DNA of 64,000 nt from Thalassobaculum fulvum (GTDB taxonomy: Bacteria > Pseudomonadota > Alphaproteobacteria > Thalassobaculales > Thalassobaculaceae): positions 1 to 64,000 of the forward strand of contig NZ_BMZS01000005.1 of NCBI RefSeq assembly GCF_014652915.1, given 5' to 3'. Position 1 is the first letter of the stretch. Each line of letters begins with the position of its first letter. The translations under genes and the position numbers were made by a program. This document shows positions 28,684-36,929 of this stretch, piece by piece. The notes beneath the pieces were generated by a model. It saw nothing but the letters and a program-made list of their open reading frames with translations. It was not told the DNA's origin and did not search any database.

Positions 28684-29946
28684 TCAGCCCTTGGGGCCGG
28701 CCGCCAGCTCGATGTCGGCGCGCGCGGGAACCGGGACGCAGGGCAGCTGGCGGCGCTTCAGGCTGAGGCAGGCGGAGCGGGCCTCCTGCTCGCTGAGGCC
28801 GAGCAACCGGGCGCGGTAGATGGTGCCGGTGCGGCGGTCGAGGGGCTCGACCAGGGCGTCGGCGCCGGTCAGCAGCTCCACGAGATGGCCGCGGGCCAGG
28901 GCGATCGAGCGCTGGGCGCGCAGCTCGGTGGCGTAGGCCCCGACCTGGATGCCCCATTCGACGCCCTCGTCGCGTGAGCCGGATTCGAACTCGGGGGCCG
29001 GAACCGGCAGCGGCGGCAGCAGGGAAGCGGCCTCGGCGCTCACCCGGGCACTGGTGTCGGCGTCCGCGACCCGCACCTCGCGGTCGGGCCGGGGCGACGG
29101 CAGCGGCGGAACGACGATCTCGGCGACCCGGATGTCGGCGGCCTTCTTGAAACCGGAGTCCAGGAGCCGCTTCATGTGGCGGTCGCGCCGCGAGCCGGTC
29201 TTGCCGCCGAACACCACGCCGATCAGCCGCCGGCCGTTGCGCTCGACCGAGGCGACCAGGTTGAACCCGGAGGCGCCGATGTAGCCGGTCTTGATGCCGT
29301 CGGTGCCGCGGTAGTGGCCGAGCAGCTTGTTGTGGTTGTTGTACGCCCGCCCCTTCCAGTCGAAGCGGCGGGTCGCGAAGTAGCCGTACTCCTGCGGGAA
29401 ATCCCGACGGACCGCCAGCGCCAGCATGGCCATGTCGTAGGCGGTGGTCACCTGGCGTCCGTCGTGCAGGCCGGAGGCGTTGCGGAAGGTGGTGCTCCGC
29501 ATGCCGAGTTGCCGCGCCCGCTGGGTCATCTGGCGGGCGAACTTGTACTCGGTGCCGCCCAGCGCCTCGGCGACCACCACCGCCACGTCGTTGGCGGACT
29601 TAGTCACCAGGGCCAGGATGGCGTCCTCGACGCGGATGGTGTCGCCGGCCCGCAGGTGCAGGTTGGAGGGCGGCTGGGCGGCGGCGTGCGTGGAGACCTT
29701 CAAGCGGTCTTCGAGGCCGACGCGGCCGTCCTTCAGCGCGTCGAACAGCATATACAGGGTCATGATCTTGGTGAGCGACGCCGGGTGCCGCTGGGCCTTG
29801 GCATGACGCTCGAACAGCACCGTTCCGGTATCGGCGTCGAGGATGAGCGCGGCGTACTTGTTCGCGGCATGGGCCGGCACCGCCGTCGCCAGCCAGATCA
29901 GCCCGAGCGCAATAGTAGCCAGTATCCGGACGCTGCGCCGCGTCAT
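28684..29946 (-). CDS. D-alanyl-D-alanine carboxypeptidase with SPOR domain
   Basis: A 420-residue penicillin-binding protein of the DacA/PBP5 class. A signal peptide covers 1-27. Active-site motifs are S57-L-T-K60, S117-A-N119 and K219-T-G221. A Pro-rich linker (about 270-335) leads to a C-terminal SPOR domain (WGIQVGAYATELRAQ, about 337 to the end), which binds denuded glycan at the septum. It trims the terminal D-Ala of peptidoglycan stems in the periplasm. The ATG at 29946 puts the signal peptide at the N-terminus. Confidence 0.93.
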   Translation of the reverse strand: MTRRSVRILATIALGLIWLATAVPAHAANKYAALILDADTGTVLFERHAKAQRHPASLTKIMTLYMLFDALKDGRVGLEDRLKVSTHAAAQPPSNLHLRAGDTIRVEDAILALVTKSANDVAVVVAEALGGTEYKFARQMTQRARQLGMRSTTFRNASGLHDGRQVTTAYDMAMLALAVRRDFPQEYGYFATRRFDWKGRAYNNHNKLLGHYRGTDGIKTGYIGASGFNLVASVERNGRRLIGVVFGGKTGSRRDRHMKRLLDSGFKKAADIRVAEIVVPPLPSPRPDREVRVADADTSARVSAEAASLLPPLPVPAPEFESGSRDEGVEWGIQVGAYATELRAQRSIALARGHLVELLTGADALVEPLDRRTGTIYRARLLGLSEQEARSACLSLKRRQLPCVPVPARADIELAAGPKG

Positions 29947-30190
29947 GACAATGTCCCCCGGATGCCGTCGTCGAACCTGATCCGCCGGCACCGGGACCCC
30001 GCCCCGCACCCCGACGAACTGTCGAATCCTAGACGCCGTCTCAGCATTTGTCCATAAGCAATTGATTTGAAGGTTATACTGTCGGTCGGGCCCCGTTGGG
30101 CAAGGTGGTGTTCCCGGGGTGACGCAGATGCGAAAGCCGGAACCGCTCCGTTGGCTCGTACCACAAGGATTTCCCTCGCTTTCGAGATTT

Positions 30191-30264
30191 TTGTGCGCTG
30201 CACAAATTTACCCTTGACCCTGGCGGCGGATTAACTATCTTCCCCGTCATGTTGCGCTGCACAA
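30191..30264 (+). promoter_or_regulatory. Phasin promoter with two TGC/GCA operator-like palindromes
   Basis: A strong sigma-70 promoter is seen: TTGACC (30214-30219), 16-base spacer, TATCTT (30236-30241). TTGTGCGCTGCACAA (30191-30205) lies just upstream of the -35 box, and TTGCGCTGCACAA (30252-30264) covers the likely start. Both share TGCGCTGCACAA. They resemble PhaR sites in phasin promoters of other Alphaproteobacteria. The rest of the 357-base gap (29947-30190) shows no gene. Confidence 0.6.
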
Positions 30265-30303
30265 GCCGCAACCGACGAATTCCCCAGGACGATGGAGCGA
30301 GAC

Positions 30304-30828
30304 ATGAGCACCAAGAAGAGCACTGCGACGGCCACGCCCGTCGACGCCGCGGTCACCGCGGGCAAGGAGACCTTCGAGCAGATGACCAAGATCGGCCAGG
30401 ACGCCGCCCAGAAGAACATGGAGCAGGCGATGTCGATGGCGAAGGACAACGTCGAGAAGGCCTCGCAGACCCTGTTCAAGGGCTACGAGCAGGTCAACAC
30501 TCTGGCCCAGGGCAACTACGAGGCGGTCTCGAAGTCGTTCGGGATCCTGTCGAAGGGCTTCGAGGACCTGTCCAAGGCCTGGATGACCTACACCCAGGGC
30601 ACCGTCGACTCCTCGATGGCGTTCGGCAAGCAGGTGCTCGGCGCCAAGTCGCTGAACGAGGTCGTCGACCTGCAGAACACCTTCACCAAGTCGGCCTTCG
30701 ACTCGTTCGTGGCCGAGAGCACCAAGCTCTCCGAGATGTCGGTGAAGACCGCCAGCGAGGCGATCGAGCCGCTGAAGGCCCGGGTCGACGAGACCGTCGA
30801 GACCCTGAGCCGTCCGCTCGCTGCCTGA
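30304..30828 (+). CDS. Phasin family protein
   Basis: A 174-residue helical, amphipathic protein matching the Phasin_2 family. It has many short QxxKNMEQA and [11 protein letters not shown]-type repeats and no Cys. Phasins coat polyhydroxybutyrate granules. The ATG at 30304 is chosen over 30292 because GGAGCG lies directly upstream. A strong terminator follows, so it is monocistronic. The upstream palindromes suggest PhaR control. Confidence 0.9.
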   Translation: MSTKKSTATATPVDAAVTAGKETFEQMTKIGQDAAQKNMEQAMSMAKDNVEKASQTLFKGYEQVNTLAQGNYEAVSKSFGILSKGFEDLSKAWMTYTQGTVDSSMAFGKQVLGAKSLNEVVDLQNTFTKSAFDSFVAESTKLSEMSVKTASEAIEPLKARVDETVETLSRPLAA

Positions 30829-30877
30829 GCGGCACCGCACGCTCCGACGACTCCGCCGCCCGCGCGGCGGCGCGAAA

Positions 30878-30908
30878 AGGCCCGGCCGATTTCGGCCGGG
30901 CCTTTTTT
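30878..30908 (+). terminator. Intrinsic terminator of the phasin gene
   Basis: A 12-bp stem AGGCCCGGCCGA (30878-30889) and its complement (30892-30903) runs into TTTTTT (30903-30908). Confidence 0.92.
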
Positions 30909-31091
30909 GTTGCGCCTGCACACGCCATATACCAGCCAGCGTCGCGGGTCCCCGGACGCCGCGGCCGGACCTGCGGCGGAGCGCCTTGGGTCCCCCCCTT
31001 TCGCGAGCCCTGGCAAATCTCCTATGCTGATCGCCAGTCGAGGTGGAGGACAGTGATTCCCACACGAACCAACCCTTTGCGGATTGTTGCG

Positions 31092-31418
31092 ATGAGCGAC
31101 GACGATCGCGGTACCGGCGGCCGTCCCACCACGGGCGTGGTGGTCAAGACGCGCCCGAAGACCAAGAAGCCGTCGATGTACAAGGTCATCATGCTGAACG
31201 ACGACTACACGCCGATGGAGTTCGTCGTTCACGTCATCGAAAGGTTTTTCGGAAAGAGTCGGGAGGAGGCGACCCGGATCATGCTGCACGTGCACCAGCG
31301 GGGCGTCGGCATCTGCGGGGTCTATACGTACGAGGTAGCCGAAACCAAGGTGACCCAGGTGATGGATTTCGCACGCCAGCATCAGCACCCGCTTCAGTGC
31401 ACCCTGGAGAAAGATTGA
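31092..31418 (+). CDS. clpS: ATP-dependent Clp protease adaptor ClpS
   Basis: A 108-residue adaptor that recognises N-degron substrates and delivers them to ClpAP. The family core is complete: [18 protein letters not shown], the [14 protein letters not shown]-type stretch (here [15 protein letters not shown]) and [10 protein letters not shown] at the end. An in-frame GTG at 31053 with GGTGGAGG upstream would add 13 residues; the ATG matches the length of alphaproteobacterial homologues. clpA begins five bases after the stop. Confidence 0.93.
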   Translation: MSDDDRGTGGRPTTGVVVKTRPKTKKPSMYKVIMLNDDYTPMEFVVHVIERFFGKSREEATRIMLHVHQRGVGICGVYTYEVAETKVTQVMDFARQHQHPLQCTLEKD

Positions 31419-31422
31419 CATC

Positions 31423-33780
31423 ATGCTCTCCAAGAACCTGGAACAGAGCCTGCACCGCGCCCTCGGCATCGCGAACGAGAAACACCACGAGTACGCGACG
31501 CTCGAGCACCTGCTGTACGCGTTGACCGAGGACCAGGACGCGCTTGCCGTGCTCAAGGCCTGCGGTGTCGACGTCGACAAGCTGCGGCACGACCTGATGA
31601 CCTACATCGACACCGAGTTGAACGGGCTGGTCGGCGCCTCGATGGAGGACGCCAAGCCGACCGCCGGCTTCCAGCGCGTGGTCCAGCGCGCGGTCATCCA
31701 CGTCCAGTCGTCCGGCCGCGAGGAGGTGACCGGCGCCAACGTCATGGTGGCGCTGCTGTCCGAGCGCGAGAGCCACGCGGTCTACTTCCTGCAGGAGCAG
31801 GAGATGACCCGGTTCGACGCGGTCAGCTACATCAGCCACGGCATCGCCAAGGTGCACGGCCAGGCCGGCGCCGAGCAGCGCAAGCCGGTCGACGGCGCCG
31901 ACGAGAACGCCAAGGCCGACCAGGTCAACAAGCAGGGCCACGAGGCGCTCGACGCCTACTGCGTGGACCTGAACAAGAAGGCGGCGTCCGGCAAGATCGA
32001 CCCGCTGATCGGCCGCGAGGCCGAGGTCGAGCGGACCATCCAGATCCTGTGCCGGCGCACCAAGAACAACCCGCTGTTCGTCGGCGACCCCGGGGTCGGC
32101 AAGACCGCGATCGCCGAGGGCCTGGCCAAGCGGATCGTCGACGGCGACGTGCCGGACGTGCTGATCGACGCCGTGATCTACGCCCTCGACATGGGGGCGC
32201 TGCTGGCCGGTACCCGCTACCGCGGCGACTTCGAGGAGCGTCTGAAGGCGGTGGTCAACGAGCTCGAGCAGAACCCGCACGCGGTTCTGTTCATCGACGA
32301 GATCCACACCGTGATCGGCGCCGGCGCGACCTCCGGCGGCGCCATGGACGCCTCCAACCTGCTGAAGCCGGCGCTGCAGTCGGGCGGGCTGCGCTGCATC
32401 GGCTCGACCACCTACAAGGAATACCGCGGCTATTTCGAGAAGGACCGGGCGCTGGTGCGGCGGTTCCAGAAGATCGACGTGAACGAGCCGTCGATCGACG
32501 ACTCGATCAAGATCCTCAAGGGCCTGAAGCCGTACTACGAGAAGCACCACAACGTCCGCTACACGACCGACGCCCTGAAGACCGCGGTCGAGCTGTCGGC
32601 CAAGTACATCGGCGACCGCAAGCTCCCGGACAAGGCGATCGACGTGATCGACGAGGTCGGGGCTGCGCAGATGCTGCTGCCGGTCTCCAAGCGCCGCAAG
32701 ACCATCGGCGTCAAGGAGGTCGAGGAGGTGGTGGCGAAGATCGCCCGGATCCCGCCGAAGAGCGTCTCGACCGACGACAAGACTGTGCTCGCCAACCTTG
32801 AGCGCGACCTGAAGACCGTGGTGTTCGGCCAGGACGCGGCGATCGCCTCGCTGGCGACCGCGATCAAGCTGGCCCGGGCCGGCCTGCGCGAGCCGGAGAA
32901 GCCGATCGGCAGCTACCTGTTCTCCGGCCCGACCGGCGTCGGCAAGACCGAGGTGGCGCGCCAGCTCGCGCACATCATGGGGGTCGAGCTGATCCGCTTC
33001 GACATGTCGGAGTACATGGAGCGGCACAGCGTCAGCCGGCTGATCGGCGCCCCGCCGGGCTATGTCGGGTTCGACCAGGGCGGCCTGCTGACCGACCAGA
33101 TCGACCAGCACCCGCACTGCGTGCTGCTGCTCGACGAGATCGAGAAGGCGCATCCGGACCTGTTCAACGTGCTGCTGCAGGTCATGGACCACGGCAAGCT
33201 GACCGACCACAACGGCAAGACGGTCGACTTCCGCAACGTCATCCTGATCATGACCACCAACGCCGGTGCCGCCGACCTCGCCAAGGAGGCGATCGGCTTC
33301 GGGCGGACGGTGCGCGAGGGCGACGACACCGAGGCGATCAACCGGATGTTCACGCCGGAGTTCCGCAACCGGCTGGACGCCATCGTCGGCTTCAAGCCGC
33401 TGGCGCCGGAGACCATCGGCCGCGTGGTCGACAAGTTCGTCATGCAGCTGGAGGCCCAGCTGGCCGACCGCGGCGTGTCGATCGAGCTGACCCCGGCGGC
33501 CCGCAACTGGCTCGGCGAGAAGGGCTACGACCGTCTCTACGGCGCCCGACCGCTGGCCCGGATCATCCAGGAGCACGTCAAGAAGCCGCTGGCCGAGGAA
33601 TTGCTGTTCGGCAAGCTGGTCAAGGGCGGCTTGGTGCGGGTCGACATGGTCGACGACGGGCTGGTGTTCGACATCGGCGAGGAGCCGAAGCCCCGCAAGC
33701 GCCCGTCCTCGGGCGGCGACGGCTCGGACGGCGGTCCGGACGGCGGTGGCTCGACCAAGGTTCCGGAACTGGTCGAGTAA
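31423..33780 (+). CDS. clpA: ATP-dependent Clp protease ATP-binding subunit ClpA
   Basis: A 785-residue AAA+ unfoldase that feeds ClpP. The N-domain (1-145) binds ClpS. Two AAA modules follow, with Walker A GDPGVGKT at about 220-227 and GPTGVGKT at about 502-509. Walker [10 protein letters not shown] and [13 protein letters not shown] are present, and the ClpP-docking IGF motif appears as EAIGFGR near 624. The last 30 residues are Gly/Ser/Asp-rich and probably disordered, an extension of unknown role. It is cotranscribed with clpS. Confidence 0.95.
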   Translation: MLSKNLEQSLHRALGIANEKHHEYATLEHLLYALTEDQDALAVLKACGVDVDKLRHDLMTYIDTELNGLVGASMEDAKPTAGFQRVVQRAVIHVQSSGREEVTGANVMVALLSERESHAVYFLQEQEMTRFDAVSYISHGIAKVHGQAGAEQRKPVDGADENAKADQVNKQGHEALDAYCVDLNKKAASGKIDPLIGREAEVERTIQILCRRTKNNPLFVGDPGVGKTAIAEGLAKRIVDGDVPDVLIDAVIYALDMGALLAGTRYRGDFEERLKAVVNELEQNPHAVLFIDEIHTVIGAGATSGGAMDASNLLKPALQSGGLRCIGSTTYKEYRGYFEKDRALVRRFQKIDVNEPSIDDSIKILKGLKPYYEKHHNVRYTTDALKTAVELSAKYIGDRKLPDKAIDVIDEVGAAQMLLPVSKRRKTIGVKEVEEVVAKIARIPPKSVSTDDKTVLANLERDLKTVVFGQDAAIASLATAIKLARAGLREPEKPIGSYLFSGPTGVGKTEVARQLAHIMGVELIRFDMSEYMERHSVSRLIGAPPGYVGFDQGGLLTDQIDQHPHCVLLLDEIEKAHPDLFNVLLQVMDHGKLTDHNGKTVDFRNVILIMTTNAGAADLAKEAIGFGRTVREGDDTEAINRMFTPEFRNRLDAIVGFKPLAPETIGRVVDKFVMQLEAQLADRGVSIELTPAARNWLGEKGYDRLYGARPLARIIQEHVKKPLAEELLFGKLVKGGLVRVDMVDDGLVFDIGEEPKPRKRPSSGGDGSDGGPDGGGSTKVPELVE

Positions 33781-33810
33781 CCTGTAACCGCCGGGACCGA
33801 AAAGCATGGC

Positions 33811-33840
33811 GGGCGGCCCTCGGGGCCGCCCGTTGTCGTT
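33811..33840 (+). terminator. Probable clpSA terminator
   Basis: An 8-bp GGGCGGCC stem (33811-33818 with 33824-33831) is followed by GTTGTCGTT. The T-tract is broken, so it may be weak; it could also serve the cupin gene from the other side. Confidence 0.55.
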
Positions 33841-33852
33841 CGGGTGCAGTCG

Positions 33853-34308
33853 TCAGCGCTTCTGGGAGCGCGCGTAGGCCGTGCCCCACTCGGCCTCCCA
33901 GTCCTTGCCCAGGAAGTCGACGACGTCGCCGCCCTCGCTGAAGAACTTGTTCGGCATCTGGAAGAACGCGACCATCAGCCCGCCTTCCGGGCACCAGGCG
34001 GCGTGCCGGCTGCCGGCGGGGCGGGCGACGTACTCGCCGGGGCCGACCGACAGGCCCTTCTCGGGGCCTTCCTTGTCCTCGAGACGACCCTCCAGCATGT
34101 AGGTCTGCTCGGTGAAGACGTGCTCGTGGTCGGGCAGGGTGGCGCCGGGCGCCATCCGCAGCAGCACCGTCAGCACGCCGGTCTCGCGATCGACGTAGAG
34201 CGGCTTCATCTCGCAGCCCTCGAAGGCCGTCTTGCGCCATTCCATGTGCTGCGGCCGGACATGGATCGACTTCAGGTGCTCAGGGACGGTGTTCTGGTTC
34301 GCGCTCAT
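33853..34308 (-). CDS. Cupin domain-containing protein
   Basis: A 151-residue single-cupin protein. Motif 1 is DHEHVFTEQTYMLEGRLED, with His and Glu ligands, and motif 2 is PAGSRHAAWCPEG with His. ChrR/cupin_7-like proteins of this size bind a metal and often act as dioxygenases or isomerases, but no substrate is evident. The ATG at 34308 has GGGAGGAC upstream. It is convergent with clpA. Confidence 0.82.
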   Translation of the reverse strand: MSANQNTVPEHLKSIHVRPQHMEWRKTAFEGCEMKPLYVDRETGVLTVLLRMAPGATLPDHEHVFTEQTYMLEGRLEDKEGPEKGLSVGPGEYVARPAGSRHAAWCPEGGLMVAFFQMPNKFFSEGGDVVDFLGKDWEAEWGTAYARSQKR

Positions 34309-34417
34309 GATCGTCCTCCCGCTGGCGACCGGGAGAGAGTGCCCCTGCTTGCCGGGCCGACAAAGCCCGAATCGTGCCGGCCCCCGCTTCCGGCCGGTCC
34401 GCGATGGGGCCGGAAAC

Positions 34418-34442
34418 ACAAAAGCCCCGCCGGGGCGGGGCT
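34418..34442 (-). terminator. Intrinsic terminator on the minus strand
   Basis: An 8-bp stem (34423-34430 with 34435-34442, loop CGGG) is followed on the minus strand by TTTTGTG. It lies 52 bases after the stop of the small HTH gene, making that gene monocistronic. Confidence 0.8.
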
Positions 34443-34493
34443 CGTGCAAAGGCATTTTCCGGCCGCGTGGGCGGCCGGCAGCATCAGCCGCGA

Positions 34494-34679
34494 TCAGGCG
34501 GCCTTCTTGAAGCCTTCGGTCGACAGCGCGGACTCAAGGGCCCACGGGTCGATACGAACGGCCTCGGCAACCACCGTCGAAACGCCGGCGTGGTTGGCGG
34601 CCAGCTGCAGAACCGTCTCGAGCCCGAGGCCCGTCTGCTCCGCCGCCTCGCGCGGCGTCAGCACATGAGTGTCGCGCAT
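34494..34679 (-). CDS. Small helix-turn-helix protein, excisionase/MerR-like
   Basis: A 61-residue protein whose layout fits the HTH_17 (excisionase-type) fold: LTPREAAEQTGLGLETV for helix-turn-helix, a short wing region, then VRIDPWALESAL as the closing helix. It ends FKKAA. It probably binds DNA, alone or as a dimer. No integrase or phage gene is nearby, so it is more likely a host regulator than an excisionase. The ATG at 34679 has GGGAGGTC upstream; a longer form from 34706 is less likely. Its upstream region carries two perfect palindromes. Confidence 0.65.
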   Translation of the reverse strand: MRDTHVLTPREAAEQTGLGLETVLQLAANHAGVSTVVAEAVRIDPWALESALSTEGFKKAA

Positions 34680-34725
34680 GATGCGACCTCCCTTCACGTT
34701 CGTCATTGCCGAAATATCACTCGCC

Positions 34726-34839
34726 GGTCACGCGCGGTGACCAGTCGACACCATGCATATTGGGAATCGCGCCGCCGGGTGCAAGGCGGGTGTGACCGTT
34801 TCATGGCAGGTTTCGATTACGTGTTGCACTGCAGCAACA
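34726..34839 (-). promoter_or_regulatory. Two perfect palindromes upstream of the small HTH gene
   Basis: GGTCAC-N5-GTGACC spans 34726-34742, and TGTTGC-N6-GCAACA spans 34822-34839. The first is 47-63 bases and the second 143-160 bases upstream of the ATG. The second contains TTGCACTGCAGCAA, close to the phasin operator pattern. Confidence 0.45.
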
Positions 34840-34845
34840 GGGGGG

Positions 34846-36021
34846 TCAGGCGTCCTTCCGAAACGGCGACTCGGCCTCCAGCATCTGCCGCTCGCGGGTG
34901 ACCTGGCGGCGCTCGCGGACCAGGAAGTCGGCGACCGCCTCGCGCAGGCGCGGATCGGCGATCAGGTGGGCGCTGTAGGTCTCGACCGGCAGATAGCCGC
35001 GCTGCAGCTTGTGCGGGCCCTGGGCGCCGGCCTCGACCTTGGCCAGTCCGCGCTCGATGGCGAAGTCGATGGCCTGATAGTAGCAGGCCTCGAAATGCAG
35101 GAAGCGGTAGTCCTCGGTACAGCCCCAGTTGCGGCCGTACAGGGTGTCGTCGCCGATCAGGTTGAGGGCGCCGGCGACCGGCTCGCCGTCGCGCTCGACG
35201 ACCACCAGCAGGACCCGCTCCGACAGCCGCTCGCCCAGCAGGGCGAAGAACCGGCGGTTCAGGTAGGGCGACCCCCACTTGCGGTCGGAGGTGTCGATGT
35301 AGAACCGGAAGAACGCGTCCCAGTGCCGGTCCTCGATGTCGCGCCCGATCAGCCGGCGGATGGTCAGGCCGCTCTCGGCGACCTCGCGGCGTTCCTTGCG
35401 GATCGCCTTGCGCTTGCGCGAGGACAGGGCGGCCAGGAAGGCGTCGAAGTCGGCATAGCCGGCGTTCGACCAGTGGTACTGCAGCCCGGTGCGCTGCAGG
35501 AAGCCGAACTCGCCGAACCGCTCCCACTGCGCGCGCGGCAGGAAGTTCACATGTGCCGACGAGATCCCGAGCCGGTCGACCAGCCCGACCACGCCGCCGG
35601 CCAGCACCTCCTCGACCCGACCGCGGTCGACCCCGGGCCTGACCAGCATCCGCGGCCCGGGCACCGGGGTGAACGGCACCGCCGACAGCAGCTTCGGGAA
35701 GTACTGCCCGCCGGCCCGCTCGTAGGCGTCGGCCCAGCCCCAGTCGAACACGTACTCGCCGTAGGAGTGGCCCTTGAGGTACAGCGGCATGGCGCCGACG
35801 ACGCGGCCGCCGGCGTCCTCGACCACCAGATGCCGGGGCAGCCAGCCGGTCTCCGCGGTGACCGCCCCGCTGTCCTCCAGCGCCGACAGGAAGGCGTGGC
35901 TCAGGAACGGGTTGGCGGTGCCGGCGCAGGCATCCCAGTCCGCGGCATCGACGTCGCCGATGCCGGGCAGCACCTTGACCGCCGCCTCGATCCCGCCGCC
36001 GGTGTCGTCACCGTCCGGCAT
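34846..36021 (-). CDS. GNAT/FemAB-like acyltransferase (DUF482 family)
   Basis: A 391-residue protein of the DUF482 (peptidogalycan biosynthesis-like) family with a double GNAT-like fold. Seen are FLSHAFLSALEDSGAV near 37, YLKGHSYGEYVFDWGWADAY near 82, SRKRKAIRKERR near 206, and the NWGCTEDYRFLHFEACYYQ block near 303. The family name suggests amino-acyl transfer in envelope synthesis, but the substrate is unproven. GGGGAG precedes the ATG. It follows ridA on the same strand by 34 bases. Confidence 0.88.
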   Translation of the reverse strand: MPDGDDTGGGIEAAVKVLPGIGDVDAADWDACAGTANPFLSHAFLSALEDSGAVTAETGWLPRHLVVEDAGGRVVGAMPLYLKGHSYGEYVFDWGWADAYERAGGQYFPKLLSAVPFTPVPGPRMLVRPGVDRGRVEEVLAGGVVGLVDRLGISSAHVNFLPRAQWERFGEFGFLQRTGLQYHWSNAGYADFDAFLAALSSRKRKAIRKERREVAESGLTIRRLIGRDIEDRHWDAFFRFYIDTSDRKWGSPYLNRRFFALLGERLSERVLLVVVERDGEPVAGALNLIGDDTLYGRNWGCTEDYRFLHFEACYYQAIDFAIERGLAKVEAGAQGPHKLQRGYLPVETYSAHLIADPRLREAVADFLVRERRQVTRERQMLEAESPFRKDA

Positions 36022-36055
36022 GTGTCTCCCCGGTACTGTTCAGGGCCGGTGCCGC

Positions 36056-36523
36056 TCAGGCGATCTCGAACACCGCCTCGACCTCGACCGCGACGCCGCG
36101 CGGCAGGGCGTTGGTGCCGACCGCGAAGCGCGAGTGCCGGCCCTTGTCGCCGAACACGTCGACCATCAGGTCGGACGCGCCGTTCACCACCTCGGGCTGC
36201 TCGGTGTAGCCGTCGACGCAGTTCACGAACCCACCGACCTTGACCACCCGCACGACCCGGTCGAGGTCGCCGTCGCAAGCCGCCTTGGCCTGGGCGATCA
36301 GGTTGATGGCGCAGATCCGGGCGATGCCCTTGGCCTGCTCGGTGGTCAGGTCCTTGCCGACCTTGCCGATGCCCTCGATCTTGCCGGCGACCAGCGGGAT
36401 CTGGCCTGACACGAAGACCAGGTTGCCGGACTTCACGAACGGGATGTAGTTGGCGGCGGGGGCGGCGGGGGTCGGGATCTCGATGCCCAGTTCCTTCAGG
36501 CGTCCGTCGACGGTGCCGGCCAT
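36056..36523 (-). CDS. RidA family protein
   Basis: A 155-residue YjgF/RidA-fold protein. It has the FVSGQIPL segment, the substrate-binding Arg in HSRFAVG, and the C-terminal EVEAVFEIA. Members deaminate reactive enamine/imine intermediates from PLP enzymes. This is the longer (about 150-residue) subgroup with an IEIPTPAAPAANYIPF start. AGGAG precedes the ATG. The DUF482 gene is cotranscribed downstream. Confidence 0.9.
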   Translation of the reverse strand: MAGTVDGRLKELGIEIPTPAAPAANYIPFVKSGNLVFVSGQIPLVAGKIEGIGKVGKDLTTEQAKGIARICAINLIAQAKAACDGDLDRVVRVVKVGGFVNCVDGYTEQPEVVNGASDLMVDVFGDKGRHSRFAVGTNALPRGVAVEVEAVFEIA

Positions 36524-36641
36524 GGCGTCACTCCTGGTTCGGTGGATCGGTGTCTCGGCCGGAGCCTACCCGCCAACAGGGGGGCGACGCCAGCGGGGAA
36601 CGGGCCGGATGTCGTGCCGCAGGTGCCGGGCAGTCGTGCCC

Positions 36642-36676
36642 AAAAAACCGGGTGCGCCACGATGGTCGGCGCACCC
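36642..36676 (-). terminator. Intrinsic terminator on the minus strand
   Basis: A 9-bp perfect stem GGGTGCGCC (36650-36658 with 36668-36676, nine-base loop) is followed on the minus strand by GG then TTTTTT (36647-36642). It sits 119 bases upstream of ridA. Confidence 0.85.
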
Positions 36677-36842
36677 GAGAGGTTGGACGACAGAGGGTCG
36701 TCCTAGGAGCTTCACAGGGTGGACGGAGTGACGGCGAGGGGACCCCGCCACTCCCGACTTCCGCCGCCGGGGCAGCGACGGAACCGGGGTCGACCGGGTC
36801 TGAAGCTCGAAATCGACACGGTCGGCGAACGAGATGATCAGT
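36642..36842 (-). ncRNA. Candidate structured RNA, about 200 nt
   Basis: On the minus strand a promoter (36849-36877) and terminator (36642-36676) frame an intergenic transcript of about 200 nt. It can form a long-range 8-bp stem (36801-36808 with 36707-36714), an internal 7-bp stem (36785-36791 with 36741-36747) and a hairpin 36775-36781 with 36761-36767. A perfect 7-bp hairpin (36697-36703 with 36685-36691) and the terminator follow. A competing stem (36749-36754 with 36725-36730) overlaps the second one. It could be a free RNA (6S-like in size) or a leader of ridA. It is not recognised by motif. Confidence 0.55.
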
Positions 36843-36848
36843 CAAAAT

Positions 36849-36877
36849 ATTGTATGATGAATTCCCCGTTTGTACAA
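36849..36877 (-). promoter_or_regulatory. Promoter for the structured RNA candidate
   Basis: Minus strand: TTGTAC (36877-36872), a 17-base spacer, then TACAAT (36854-36849). The patch is strikingly AT-rich against its surroundings and lies after the stop of the CoA-transferase gene. Confidence 0.5.
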
Positions 36878-36929
36878 CATCTATCCTGGTTTCGTCGGAG
36901 GATCGGCGCGTTCGGGGTCGCCCCGCGGC

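Noticed and set aside
30249-31418. Apparent 389-residue protein ending in ClpS
   Set aside because: The upstream part reads through the phasin gene and its terminator in another frame. ClpS starts at 31092 (or 31053).
34494-34679. Phage excisionase
   Set aside because: The HTH fold is similar, but no integrase, att-like repeat, tRNA or phage gene is seen around it.
36642-36842. Cobalamin riboswitch
   Set aside because: A GCTGCCCC stretch recalls the B12 element, but the other conserved boxes and the order do not fit, and ridA is not a B12 gene.
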